DNA from: Antedon mediterranea
Taxonomy: Eukaryota; Echinodermata; Crinoidea; Comatulida; Antedonidae
Direction: 5' to 3'
DNA: 64,000 nt
NCBI RefSeq assembly: GCF_964355755.1
Contig: NC_092670.1
Location: forward strand, 27,391,795 to 27,455,794
Made by a program: the position numbers and the translations under genes. Under the pieces are notes generated by a model, which saw only the letters and a program-made list of their open reading frames with translations, made no database searches and was not told the DNA's origin. Positions 23,252 through 33,387 of this stretch are shown here, in pieces (the stretch's first letter is position 1; each line of letters begins with the position of its first letter).

Positions 23252-25431
23252 CAGTGGGAAAGCCACTTCGCGTTTTGACCGTTAAATCGTGTAAAATCGA
23301 CTTACTTCCGCATTGACGATTTTGAAGCGCCACCTATCGTTGAAAACTGAAACCACGATTTTTCGTCGCCTAGCAAATAAGTGCTGTTTTATTTTAAGCT
23401 CTCATAAATATTTAAGACCCGCCCAACATTACCTATTATGGTAAAAGCATTTCCTAATAAGTATTATTGAATAACCAATCGGTTTCCTTCAAAGAAACCG
23501 AAGCTAATACAATACATTCGGCGACTGAAGTCGGGACTCGTGAAATTTATAAATGTGGTACGATTTGACTACTGTTTTGTTGTCCATTTTCTGAATAGTC
23601 GGAGGTGCATCCCAACAAATTAAAATAATTATAATCAATTGTTTTATCAAGAATAATATTAGTTTAATCGAGTATGATATATTTCTATCCTGTTCAAAAT
23701 TTGTTGGTGTATTCTCAGGCCTCGAAAGGTAGGTACATTTTCTAGCTGTGAGCGTGGTTTCGGCAACGCGAGACACGTGTGTCAGTATAGGCGATAGCGA
23801 GACGTGTGTTGTACTGTGTTGATGCTGATCCGATAGTCGTTAAGTTGTACTGATTACGAGTATCATTGGTCCTGGCCGGCCTAGCCTGGTGATCTGATCC
23901 CCGCAAAAAAAAAACTTTTTTTCAATCAGTATTAATATTATTATTTTATTTTTCATTTATTATTTGATTTATTAGGCTCAATAGATGCCTAGCAGGCTAC
24001 TAGTACTAGTAGTAGGCCTAGATTATATAAATAATAATAGTAAATACTGTAATTTAATTAATAAAATACAGCTTCCATTTGCCTTACTTTTATGTCATCA
24101 TATAATATTATATTATAATTATATATACAACCAGACATTAACGTTTTTTTAAAATAATGTTTATTATTTTTTCTGACACTTTCAGGAATCGTTGATGATG
24201 CAGAGTTCTTTGTCTTTGTGACTTCAAACTGAGAGTGAAGTGGATAAAAAGATGACACCGGTACCTATCGACATTGTCATACCCAAACTATAATTTAATT
24301 ATTTAAAACAGCATGTTGAATTACAAATATATATGTATGTTGCAGAGGATTTAGATGAATTACAATACAAATATTTATGTTGAATGCAAACCTACTACAC
24401 TATACTCTGTAAATTATGTTATTGTCATGTGGTAGACCTTAAAAATTGAATATTTATTGTATTTTAGGCCTATTTTATATTTTATTAATACTGTATTAGT
24501 TTAATATTACTATTTTTATAATTTCTATTATACAGTACTAGTATGTACATGTTTTTACCCCAAAAAAATGAATAAATAATTTGTTATTCAATCTAATTGC
24601 TTGTTTGTTCATCAATAACAAAACAATTGTAAGCAAGTATATAACAGTTCTTGTTAGCCGCTTATTTCAGGTCATATTATTAATATTAGCTAGGCCCGAC
24701 GCGCCCGATCACAACGTCACTAAGTGACTTTCCGCCCCTGGAACAATCGGTCGCTAATAGGGCTAGGCCTCGGACTCGTATAAAAGCTATTATAATAGTT
24801 ATGATAAATATTCCTCAACTAAAATGTATACTGTGATAAATAAACAAGTAATAATATACGTTGTATTGGAATGTATTTATTTATATGAATTCTTATACGC
24901 GGACAATTATAAACATCGCGTATATCGTTCGATATAAATAAATTCATAAACACGATGACGATGTGTTTACAAAATGGCGGTTTCGCTAGTTTTCGATGGA
25001 ACAAATAGTGGTACCTTTAGTTTGAATAGTCGGAGCTGCATCCCAACCACCGAATTTTGTATCTTAATATCGTATTCTGTAGATTATTAATTTTTCTAAC
25101 AGGGATTTTAAATTCAGGACTGTTCAATTTTTCTAAATATTTTATTTTAATGATTTTCTAGGGTACAATTTCGAAAAAAAGACATTGGTTGATTTTGCCG
25201 TTAAATTACAGATTATCGTTTTGTTCAAATACATTTAATTTTACATGACAATATATTAAAACCATTTATGAATTTATTTCACTAACAATATTTTTCCGAT
25301 AATCAGCTAATTTTACAAATATTGTGTTTTTCCAACACCCTAAAATTTAGCAATTTTGAACTAAATTAGAAAAGTAGGGCGCCCTCTCAGAGTCGAAATT
25401 TGACACGATTTGTCGACTGGCTGTCCCACTG
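23252..25431. mobile_element. Non-autonomous DNA transposon with CAGTGGG termini, TSD TGTT
   Basis: The left end reads CAGTGGGAAAGCCA and the complement of the right end reads CAGTGGGACAGCCA, a 14-bp TIR with one mismatch. TGTT flanks both ends (23248-23251 and 25432-25435), and removing the insert plus one TGTT restores the monomer word CACTTGTTTAGGCC. The 2180-bp interior has no transposase-like frame; a 90-codon minus-strand ORF at 23504-23776 has no recognisable motif. GAATAGTCGGAG(G/C)TGCATCC occurs near 23595 and again near 25025. Superfamily is not assigned: a 4-bp duplication excludes hAT (8 bp) and Mariner (TA). Confidence 0.78.
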
Positions 25432-25626
25432 TGTTTAGGCCTGACATTTACTACCCTCAAAATATCTCACTTTTAAAAAACCATATTTATTTTCAATTTA
25501 AAAAAATAAAGAAAAAACAATATCACTAGAGGTTCGACCCACAACTCAGAGCACTCAAACCTGAGCATTACCCGTTAGGCCACAAACCAGTAGATGACTG
25601 AAGAGCTGATAATAGTCTATTTATAT
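25432..25626 (-). repeat. Satellite monomer remnant between transposon and LINE copy 3
   Basis: Continues the monomer broken at 23251. It matches the monomer at about 19035-19228, including TTTACTACCC, the AAAAAATAAAG variant and GGTTCGACCCACAACTC, so this block is part of the same duplicated unit as LINE copy 2. Confidence 0.85.
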
Positions 25627-26300
25627 CAATATATATATATCAATTTTCAAAATAGCATGGGCTTAGATAATATACCATCTTTTTATTATAATGTTCTAAA
25701 GTGTTGTGTTGAATTTAATAATATGAATAATGAAGGTACAATTAACGAGTATGAAGAAGTGATAAAACAAAACTTATGGGGTAATAATGATATTAAATAT
25801 AGAAACAAACCACTATTCTTTAAGAAGTGGATAGATGCAGGTTTTAATCAAATTGGAGATATAATTATTTTCAATCGTCTAATGAAACCTATAGAAATAA
25901 TTAAACAATTACGTATTAAGAAAAACTGGATAGCTGAATATGTTTCTCTAACCAGAGCTATTCCAAAAGAGTGGTTAAGTATAATTAAACATAATATGCC
26001 AAATATGAACCAATATATGAATGTGAATCTGGAATACAATATCAACAATATAATTAAGATGACAACAAAAGATGTTTATTCTAACTTTGTTAATAATGTT
26101 TTTATTCCCCCGAAAAGCATACTTAAATGGACTAACATATTCAATGAAGATATCAAGTGGTGTGATGTCTGGAAAAGAAAAGTGAAAAACGAAAAAAATT
26201 AAGAAATTTGCACAATTGAATTACAAATTACTAAATAGAGTTGTACCTACAAATCTAAAACTGTATAACTGGAAACTGAAAAATAATAACATATGTAACA
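25627..26300 (+). pseudogene. LINE fragment copy 3, frameshifted and 3'-truncated ORF2
   Basis: Starts like the other copies, with the ORF Met at 25657. An extra A in a homopolymer (seven A at 26192-26198 where copy 1 has six) shifts the frame to a stop at 26200-26202. The sequence still matches copy 1 through AACATATGTAACA, then stops at about 26300 where a truncated LTR begins. The zinc-knuckle region and 3' UTR are lost and do not reappear on the far side of the LTR element. The junction is therefore not a simple insertion and a deletion must be involved. Confidence 0.82.
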
Positions 26301-26895
26301 ATCTTACAGTTCACACTTGATTAATTTGTATACACGAGGCTACCATGCTCGTGATAGATCGTCATGTAGTGCGCCCTCTATTTATCATACAAAATGGCTG
26401 CGCCCATGGATTTGTTATTGTTTATATATTTTACACAAACCTAAGATTATAACTCCTTGATTCAATGAATAGACTAAGTTTAGTATTCAAATAGTGTGAG
26501 TAAATTCCAACATGCATTTATTCTAGTAATATAATAGTAATATTCAGGCACTTATGATGCAATTGTGTAGGTAATTAATTAGGTATTTGTATACTCTAAC
26601 AAAGTATACAGAGGCTGTTTAGGTAGACGTGCCGTTTGACGTAATAGTCGCAGTCCTCAGAGAGAATCCTTTTTATTAGAGTCGCCTGTTAAGTTGAGGT
26701 CGTTACTAAGAATTGGCTTGTATTTTAGAATATTATTTACTTTTGTTTCTCATTGTATTTATTTTGTGGTTTTCAGGACCATACTGATCTCTATTGTTAT
26801 GCTAAAAACAAATTAAAACCAAATACACCACCGGACCGTGGTAAAAGTGAGAAAAGGCGTGTTTTTCCTTTTGTGTTGTCGTCCACATCCTTACA
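26301..26895 (+). repeat. 5' LTR, 5'-truncated, of a gutted LTR retrotransposon
   Basis: 26301-26890 matches 32798-33387 at a constant offset of 6497, and I see only about two substitutions. The right copy has about 480 bp of plausible LTR upstream of the shared part, so the left LTR has lost its beginning. The likely 3' end is CATCCTTACA at 26895, just before a primer-binding-site-like word. A 61-codon ORF inside it is also present in the other LTR and is not a gene. Confidence 0.78.
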
Positions 26896-26898
26896 ATT

Positions 26899-26916
26899 TG
26901 GTGTCAGAAGTGGGAT
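26899..26916 (+). promoter_or_regulatory. Putative primer-binding site
   Basis: TGGTGTCAGAAGTGGGAT lies 3 nt after the inferred LTR end. It begins with TGG, complementary to a tRNA CCA end, and resembles primer sites I associate with Ty3-type elements. The tRNA was not identified. Confidence 0.6.
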
Positions 26917-26953
26917 CGTGGATCGTATTTGGCTTTAACATTAGAGATCAGTG

Positions 26954-27112
26954 ATGGCAAGCAAGGCATCGTTGCGAGATGTGCAGAGGACGGTTGATGA
27001 GCTAAGAGCCGAACTAGAAGCAACTAGGCGTGCTGCCCATGGTAATGGAAACACAGTATATGTTCTCCCAGCATTACAAGTAGAGTCACCAGTCAAAATT
27101 GCTAAATTATAG
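26954..27112 (+). pseudogene. Gag N-terminal fragment of gutted LTR element
   Basis: 52 codons starting MASKASLRDVQRTVDELRAE, a short amphipathic helix-like start, 38 bp after the primer site. This is the position and style of an LTR-element gag start. The frame ends at TAG in TTATAG, where sequence of different character begins. The capsid and nucleocapsid regions are missing, so the product would be non-functional. Assignment is by position only, with no domain recognised. Confidence 0.5.
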
Positions 27113-27486
27113 CAGGTATCCTGCTATACTTTATTTGCACAAGTAATTAGCAATGTTTACATAATAGATTAATCAACTGATAACATGTGTACTACAAGTT
27201 TTTACAACATATCCTAACTTTTTTCAGAAACATATTTTATCACTTTAAACGAGATAAATGTGTTCAGAAGTATTTAAAACATACATATTTATCTTTGATT
27301 TGTAAAAATCTGTCAAATATAACGTATTTTGAAAGTTAGAGATGTATTTAATTTCCTTGGAGCCAAGACCTTAGAAAACAAACGCTGTTCAATCTGTTGT
27401 CTTTCCCCCACCTACCAGTACAATGCCATGCCCATGCTGTATGCTTTGTATAGAAAATCGTTCAGGCGGAACGATCGACTTCCGGT
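27113..27486. other. AT-rich interior of LTR element, no recognised feature
   Basis: Starts with a small hairpin (TATAGCAGG-TAT-CCTGCTATA, about 27109-27129). A 61-codon frame at 27329-27514 has no motif. Origin unknown. Confidence 0.4.
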
Positions 27487-27717
27487 AAAGTTTAGCAGGC
27501 TAACTCTCTCGTGACTCTGGAGAGTTTGCGGACGCAAAGCTCCATTTCCTATTCTCCCAATGTAAAGTTTAGCAGGCTAACTCTCTCGTGACTCTGGAGA
27601 GTTTGCGGACGCAAAGCTCCATTTCCTATCCTCCCAATGTAAAGTTTAGCAGGCTAACTCTCTCTCGTGACTCTAGAGTTTTCCGACGCAAAGCTCCGTA
27701 CTTCCCCGATTGTTGAT
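27487..27717. repeat. Three tandem 77-bp repeats
   Basis: AAAGTTTAGCAGGCTAAC begins at 27487, 27564 and 27641. Each unit continues through CTCTCGTGACTC, GGAGAGTTTGCGGACGC and AAAGCTCC. The first two units are nearly identical; the third has small changes. Confidence 0.9.
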
Positions 27718-28004
27718 GCGTTAGGATGTGATGATGACGCGTCACGTCAACGACGACTGATGAAAGAAACATTTTAAAGCAGGGGTTCCAGTCGAGTGAT
27801 CATGCATGTTTTCATGCACTCTGGCAACTAAATTCTACAAAAATACAGTGTTATGGTGAAGATGGGGATCAAAGTTCAATGATTTTCGGAATATTAAACA
27901 AAACAATCCTTCAAATGACAACAGGCCTAAAGAAAAATAACGTCAACCGCTTGAACAAAGAAAAAGGTACGTATTATTAATATTATTGATTTATAACGAT
28001 GTGT

Positions 28005-28180
28005 GCACTCTACTACTAGGCTAGAGGCTAGGCCTAGCTAGTAAGTAGGCTAGGCTAGTAGTAGTAGTAGGCCTGGTTTAGGCCTAGCTAGTACCGCCTA
28101 GACTAGAGCCTAGCTAGGCCTAGCTATAGACTGGCCTCTAGACTCTAGCGGCCTCTACTAACTAGCCTAGTCTAGTCACT
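28005..28180. repeat. AGGCCTAG/CTAG-rich low-complexity island
   Basis: Dense overlapping words TAGGCCTAGCTAG, GGCTAGGCTAG and AGTAGTAGTAGG. Similar islands occur near 49740-50060 and 51690-52280 inside another element. They look like a genome-wide compositional habit of the host. Confidence 0.7.
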
Positions 28181-28689
28181 GGTCTGTGCTCGTGTCTATG
28201 GCACACAAGGTACCGAGATCGAGTCTGACCTTGGGAAACGAAATAAGATTTTTTTTATTATCCGTATTGTTTGTTCAATTTATTTTTTAGTGTATAGATT
28301 ATAATATACACATAATTTATAATGAAATCTATATAAAATGTAAGTAATGTCTTCATTACTTATGTAACAATGTGGTTTATGACATTATACGCAGAGGGAT
28401 CTTTGATCGGATTGTGATACCGGCTATTGTATTCCCGTTAGCAAGATCCTATAATATATCAAAATAATTAAAGATTATGAGAAAATCAATCAATCAATAT
28501 ATCTTTTAAAAATTATCTTTATTTAAATCAATGCATAAACCTATAATTCGTCATAATGACGAATTAAATCTAGTTTTACATTTTGATTTGTCATTTCAAT
28601 GTGCTTTTCTAACCATTGGGCTTTTTGCATATAAAAGTTTATATTTCCCACTTGATTCTGTTAATGATCAATTATTACATTTTTTCCCA

Positions 28690-28930
28690 TGCTTAAATTT
28701 GCTGGTACCAAACAGGTTAATTGGTTTAGAAATAAAGAATTCCATTTCTTTTATAATATAGTTTATTTGTAATACAAAAGAATTAGAATTCATTGTCTTA
28801 CAGTACAATCAGCTAAAATGTGCAGGTACCAAATGTTAATTTGTTTAGAAATAACGAATTCCATTTTTTTGTAAATACAAAAGAATTATAATTCATTGTC
28901 TTACTCTTACACTGTACAGTACAATCAGCT
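28690..28930. repeat. Diverged tandem duplication (~115-130 bp)
   Basis: GGTACCAAA, TTAATT(G/T)GTTTAGAAATAA, GAATTCCATTT, ACAAAAGAATTA and ATTCATTGTCTTAC occur in this order twice. Both copies lie in AT-rich non-coding sequence. Confidence 0.7.
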
Positions 28931-29579
28931 AAACTTTATTAGAATATAGAGACATTCCACAGTAAATTGCAATCCTATTGCAACATAAGTTGACACATCA
29001 TAAATTGTTTTACACCAAATTGGAAATTGTATAAAAGTTGTTTTATATTATTGAAAATGCAAATTTTATGTCACAGAATTATATCAATTACCTATAATTT
29101 TTTAAAATAAACAAATCCTAAAATTTTTTAGTTAGATACTGTATGTTTATAGATGTTCACTTTTTTATGATTTGCATGATCCATTTTGACATAAACCATA
29201 TTAACAATAGGCATGGTAATAGGATACATTCCGGCATACAGTTCTGTGAGGAAAATCAATTCAAATGGTTTGGAAATCTTTAAAAATGTTAGTGTTATTA
29301 TTTTAGTATGGTGCTGTCTTTGATACTATAGCAAAATATATTTTATTGAAATAGTTACAGCATAGAGCCTTCTGAACCATTTTCAGTTCCTTTTAAAGTC
29401 CCACCCATGCCCTACGTTTTTTAGATCTAATTTAAGGGCAAAAACGACATTTAATGTAAAAACAAATACTATTTATGGTCCTATTGCGATAACTATTTTT
29501 GTCTTTACGGTTAAAAATGTGAAAAATAAGTTGATTCTAATAATATTAGCGGCCTGCTATAATAAGAAAACAAAATCAA

Positions 29580-30640
29580 AGTAATTATTTAAATGTATAG
29601 TAATAATAAAAATATTTGGTGCATTTGTTAAATTTAATATTAAAACAAAAAGTTACCAGTTTTAAAGTGTCTTGGCTGCAATCAGCAAAAAAAAATGTTA
29701 TAATGTTTGAATATTTGGAGTGAGTGGCCGAGCGGTTAAGACAGTGGAACCGTAATTACGTAGCCATAACATCGGCAGGGTTCGAGGCGCACTCACTCCA
29801 TGTTCCTGGTGGTAGAACGAGTCTTCTCGGCTAAGGACTATAAACCGTAGGTCCAGTGTACACATCTAGCTCGTGTGCACTTTAAAGAACCTAGTACATC
29901 TTTCGAGACAAGTAGGGGGTATTAGTACATCACAGCCAATGATCATCAACTGGGCCGTCTGGGAGACCAGTCTTTGACTGAAGAGGTTACCCAGTATAAA
30001 TATAAATTTCAATCAATCAATCAATCAATATTAAATATTTATGTACTGCTGTTTTTCTTGGTTGAATCAATGTAGGAAATGAATTAAAGTTACTAGTAGT
30101 ACTAGTATTTTAATTAATTTTTGTTGTATGTTTTTTGTTTGTTACATTACGACAAGGAATGACCTGGTTTAATGTTTTTAAAGTAATATATGCATTATAA
30201 AACGTCAAAAATTGTAGGGAATGGGTCTTTAACTAAGTAAGTAATTTATTTAATTTTCTTACTGGCACCAAACACAACAATTCTTTTGTATTGCACAAAA
30301 GAAATCTAATTCTTTTGTGTTTGATTAGTGATTGTTCTGAGTGGTTAATGTCTGATTACCAAATTTTAAAAAGTCATTAAACAATGCAATTTAAACAGCA
30401 TTTTATCTCACTTGAAGACAAAATCAACAGTAATGATAAAAAGATTTGGTACATTTGTTAAATTTAAAATTAAAACAAAAGGTTACCAGTTTTAAAGTGT
30501 CTTGGCTGCAATCAGCAAAAAAAAATGTTATAATGTTTGAATGTTAAATATTTATCATATATGTACTGCAGCGCTGTTTTTCTTGGTTGAATCAATGTAG
30601 GAAATGAATTAAAGTTATAAGTACTTGATATTTTAATTAT
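29580..30640. repeat. Duplicated ~200-bp block, one copy carrying a SINE
   Basis: The block AACAAAAAGTTACCAGTTTT ... GGCTGCAATCAGC ... ATGTTATAATGTTTGAAT ... TTTTTCTTGGTTGAATCAAT is present near 29590-30100 and again near 30440-30620. The first copy is split by the SINE at 29716-30026 and the second is uninterrupted. Confidence 0.82.
29716..30026 (+). mobile_element. tRNA-headed SINE with (AATC)n tail
   Basis: The head GGAGTGAGTGGCCGAGCGGT has an A box (TGGCCGAGCGG), and GGGTTCGAGGCG near 29778 supplies a B box. GGAGTGA can pair with TCACTCC at about 29793-29799, so the head keeps a tRNA-like acceptor; the style is Leu/Ser type. A body of about 220 bp follows, including TGCACTTTAAAGAACC and AGTACATCTTTCGAGACAAG, words reminiscent of conserved central domains of invertebrate SINEs. 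The tail is AATCAATCAATCAATC. AATATT flanks both ends (29710-29715 and 30027-30032) as a target duplication. Confidence 0.85.
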
Positions 30641-30798
30641 TACAAGTTATATACAGTACTATAGTTAGTAATTATTATTATATACTGTAATAGCCAGTTG
30701 CAAACAGGTGTGAAATAAAATAATTGTTTGTGATTTTTTATCTTTTATTATAGTGAATTAGAAGTTGTGAGGTTATGACTGAATTGCAGACATACTGA

Positions 30799-31197
30799 AC
30801 AGGCCTGTGTTTCCAAAATGGTGATGTTTACCGTACTCATTTTCTCAATTTTAGAAATTCATGTGCAGTTGATAGCTTTTTAGAATTGGCATTTTTCTGT
30901 TTGTTTCATAAACTTGTTACAATTCAAAGAAACCCATTTTTGGATCTTGTGTATAAAACTTGTGTGAATCGAAATCTAAACTGTCAATATGCTGTTCTGA
31001 AAGAAGTTTGTGAGCCTGTGTGGAATTGGCTGATCAGTAAAAATAGAAGTTTCTACCCGAAAGGAAGTATCAATACGTCGTTTGAAGAAATATTGGATTA
31101 TATCTCTATTACTGATGACGAGAGGAAACTGTTTTCATTAGGCATTCAAAAGATTTGTGCTTGCAAAACATCTCATACATTGTCATTATGCCCATAA
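30799..31197 (+). other. Unidentified ORF with a cysteine-box-like motif
   Basis: Stop-to-stop frame of 132 codons without a convincing ATG start. It reads NGDVYRTHFLNFRNSCAVDS then FLELAFFCLF, EPVWNWLISKNRSF and FEEILDYISITDDERKLFSL, ending CKTSHTLSLCP. Composition is balanced and protein-like, unlike the AT-rich surroundings. NSCAVDSFLEL recalls the catalytic Cys box of ubiquitin-specific-protease-like peptidases (N-x-C-x-x-(N/D)-S), but the His box is absent. A polypyrimidine-AG (TTCTCAATTTTAG) just upstream could be a splice acceptor, which would make this an exon fragment. It sits in the interior of the gutted LTR element and could be captured or transposon-derived. I do not assign a function. 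Confidence 0.35.
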
Positions 31198-31608
31198 TTT
31201 TAATGTGTAACATCAAGTTGTATTACTTATTCAAACAGTTGTATTAGTTTTAGTAAATTGTGATGTTGCTACTGTTGGTAACTTGCTAATCAAAGTCTTT
31301 ATAAGAGAGTTGACACCACTTCTACAGTCCAAGCAGAAGTTGTTGATTATAAATCAATTACTACAGTAGTATTAATTTCTGTATAACTGTCATTATATAT
31401 TTATTAACGGAATATTTTGTTGAATTGTAAAAAAAATGTTTAATTATTGTGTATTTTTATCCTGATATTTACAATCACATGATGTGTTAATTTCAGTGTG
31501 TCTATAGGGGCAATACTCCTTGCATAATTTTAATGTGTCAAGTTGTATTACTTATTCAAACAGTTGTATTAGTTCTAGTAATTTGTGATGTTGCTGCTGT
31601 TGGTAAAT
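31192..31608. repeat. Direct duplication of a ~90-bp segment
   Basis: CATAATTTTAATGTGT ... CAAGTTGTATTACTTATTC ... CAGTTGTATTAGTT ... GTGATGTTGCT occurs at about 31192-31285 and 31524-31608. The first copy overlaps the end of the unidentified ORF. Confidence 0.8.
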
Positions 31609-32104
31609 AAAATTGATATTCAGTGGAAATAATTTTAATTTCTTATCATTTTTATTGTTGTTATATATTAGGTATTAATTTTTTAAATTTTATTATTTAC
31701 TGAATTGTGCCATGGATAAATAATTATCCGTATTGTTATTTCTCCATGGTATAACAGAATATTTTATTCTGTAAACAGGAAATACTATTGGGAAACACAG
31801 AAAGATAAGCAGGGGGTTAGTGTGATTATTGGAATAGCTAAAATTAAATTTAGAAAAATACTGCGATACAGAGTAACTTTTTAAGTACTGGGTGGATTTT
31901 TTCGCAAAAAAGTATGTAATGATTCTTTTGATTAAATATATTCAAATTAAAATATAGAATATTCATAATATCAATTAAAATAATACGGAAAATATAATCA
32001 GCCAAACATTTGTTATCTATCATTTCCCCATACAGGAAGCTGTATGACCTCGAGCGTACTTAATCCTTTTTTTCCACTTTCACTGGTGACTCTACTTGTA
32101 ATGA
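31609..32104. other. AT-rich interior, no recognised feature apart from an inverted gag word
   Basis: No coding signal. It ends with a 22-bp segment (32082-32103) that is the exact reverse complement of 27072-27093 in the gag fragment. Confidence 0.5.
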
Positions 32105-32311
32105 GAGAAGAAGATGAGACACTTTGTGGGAGCCGAAGGGGAATGTGTAGAGTCCTTTGTTGAAGACGATGGTACTGGGGACGTTTACCCTGACTGGCCT
32201 GATGATGCTGGCATTGACTCTGAAAATGCTGAAAAGATTCTTCTTGTTGTGAATAATATTAAGTTTGAGGACAAACTCAGCTTAAACAGGGGAGTGTGGG
32301 GATTAATCTAA
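32105..32311 (+). pseudogene. Possible 3' end of pol of the gutted LTR element
   Basis: An open frame of about 68 codons (Met at 32114), acidic: VEDDGTGDVYPDWPDDAGID, ending LSLNRGVWGLI. It stops 3 nt before the inferred 3' LTR and its end overlaps a polypurine-like run, the position expected for the C-terminus of the last ORF in an LTR element. I recognise no domain, so the pol identity is inferred from position. Confidence 0.35.
32288..32302 (+). promoter_or_regulatory. Putative polypurine tract
   Basis: AGGGGAGTGTGGGGA, 12 nt upstream of the inferred LTR start. It would prime plus-strand synthesis. Confidence 0.55.
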
Positions 32312-32314
32312 TCA

Positions 32315-33387
32315 TGTGATAATTAAATACTGCCCCCTATAGGTGTTACTGCCCCCTATAATTGTAACAGTCTTTTTCAAATGATTTTTTTTCTTTTGTA
32401 TTCATGAACCGGTCAAGGAAGCAGATAGTTTTGTCTCTTATTTAATTAAAGATCTGATTAAAAGGTAATTACTCTACTTTATACATATATTACTTTGTTA
32501 TACATTTATAAGATTCTGTTATGTTTAAGAAACATTAATGTTGTATTTTAAGATGATTGCATTCATAGGCCTAGACATTTGTTTTGGGTTAACCTTGACT
32601 CATGGAATGTGCAGTTAGGAAGCCTATTGAATAGTATTGTGTTACAATCTTTGAACTAGGATTTTATGCCATATAATGTTATAATATACACTTTTGTGAT
32701 AAACCTTCTTTGTATTAACAAAATATGTTTAGATAGATTTAGTAATGTTTAGTTTATAGAAGATAGTTTATAGTTAACAGTTTGTATAAAATAGTTCATC
32801 TTACAGTTCACACTTGATTAATCTGTATACACGAGGCTACCATGCTCGTGATAGATCGTCATGTAGTGCGCCCTCTATTTATCATACAAAATGGCTGCGC
32901 CCATGGATTTGTTATTGTTTATATATTTTACACAAACCTAAGATTATAACTCCTTGATTCAATGAATAGACTAAGTTTAGTATTCAAATAGTGTGAGTAA
33001 ATTCCAGCATGCATTTATTCTAGTAATATAATAGTAATATTCAGGCACTTATGATGCAATTGTGTAGGTAATTAATTAGGTATTTGTATACTCTAACAAA
33101 GTATACAGAGGCTGTTTAGGTAGACGTGCCGTTTGACGTAATAGTCGCAGTCCTCAGAGAGAATCCTTTTTATTAGAGTCGCCTGTTAAGTTGAGGTCGT
33201 TACTAAGAATTGGCTTGTATTTTAGAATATTATTTACTTTTGTTTCTCATTGTATTTATTTTGTGGTTTTCAGGACCATACTGATCTCTATTGTTATGCT
33301 AAAAACAAATTAAAACCAAATACACCACCGGACCGTGGTAAAAGTGAGAAAAGGCGTGTTTTTCCTTTTGTGTTGTCGTCCACATCC
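32315..33387 (+). repeat. 3' LTR of gutted LTR retrotransposon
   Basis: The inferred start is TGTGATAATTAAATACTG after the polypurine run. The last 590 bp match the left LTR nearly perfectly. Near the start ACTGCCCCCTATA is repeated twice. The right end stops at CCACATCC, five bases short of the left LTR's CTTACA end, and no LINE or satellite sequence follows. The true insertion boundary has been lost. Confidence 0.7.

Noticed and set aside
26753-26938. 61-codon ORF (also at 33250-33576)
   Set aside because: Lies within the LTR, present in both LTR copies, and runs into unrelated flanking sequence in each.
27109-29560. A TIR element bounded by TTATAGCAGG at 27107 and CCTGCTATAA at 29550
   Set aside because: Only 10 bp match, the left end is itself a local hairpin, and no reliable target duplication can be separated from the TATA in the repeat.
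29717-29800. Stand-alone tRNA-Leu/Ser gene
   Set aside because: The tRNA-like head is followed by a SINE body, AATC tail and a target duplication, and the central arm is degenerate.
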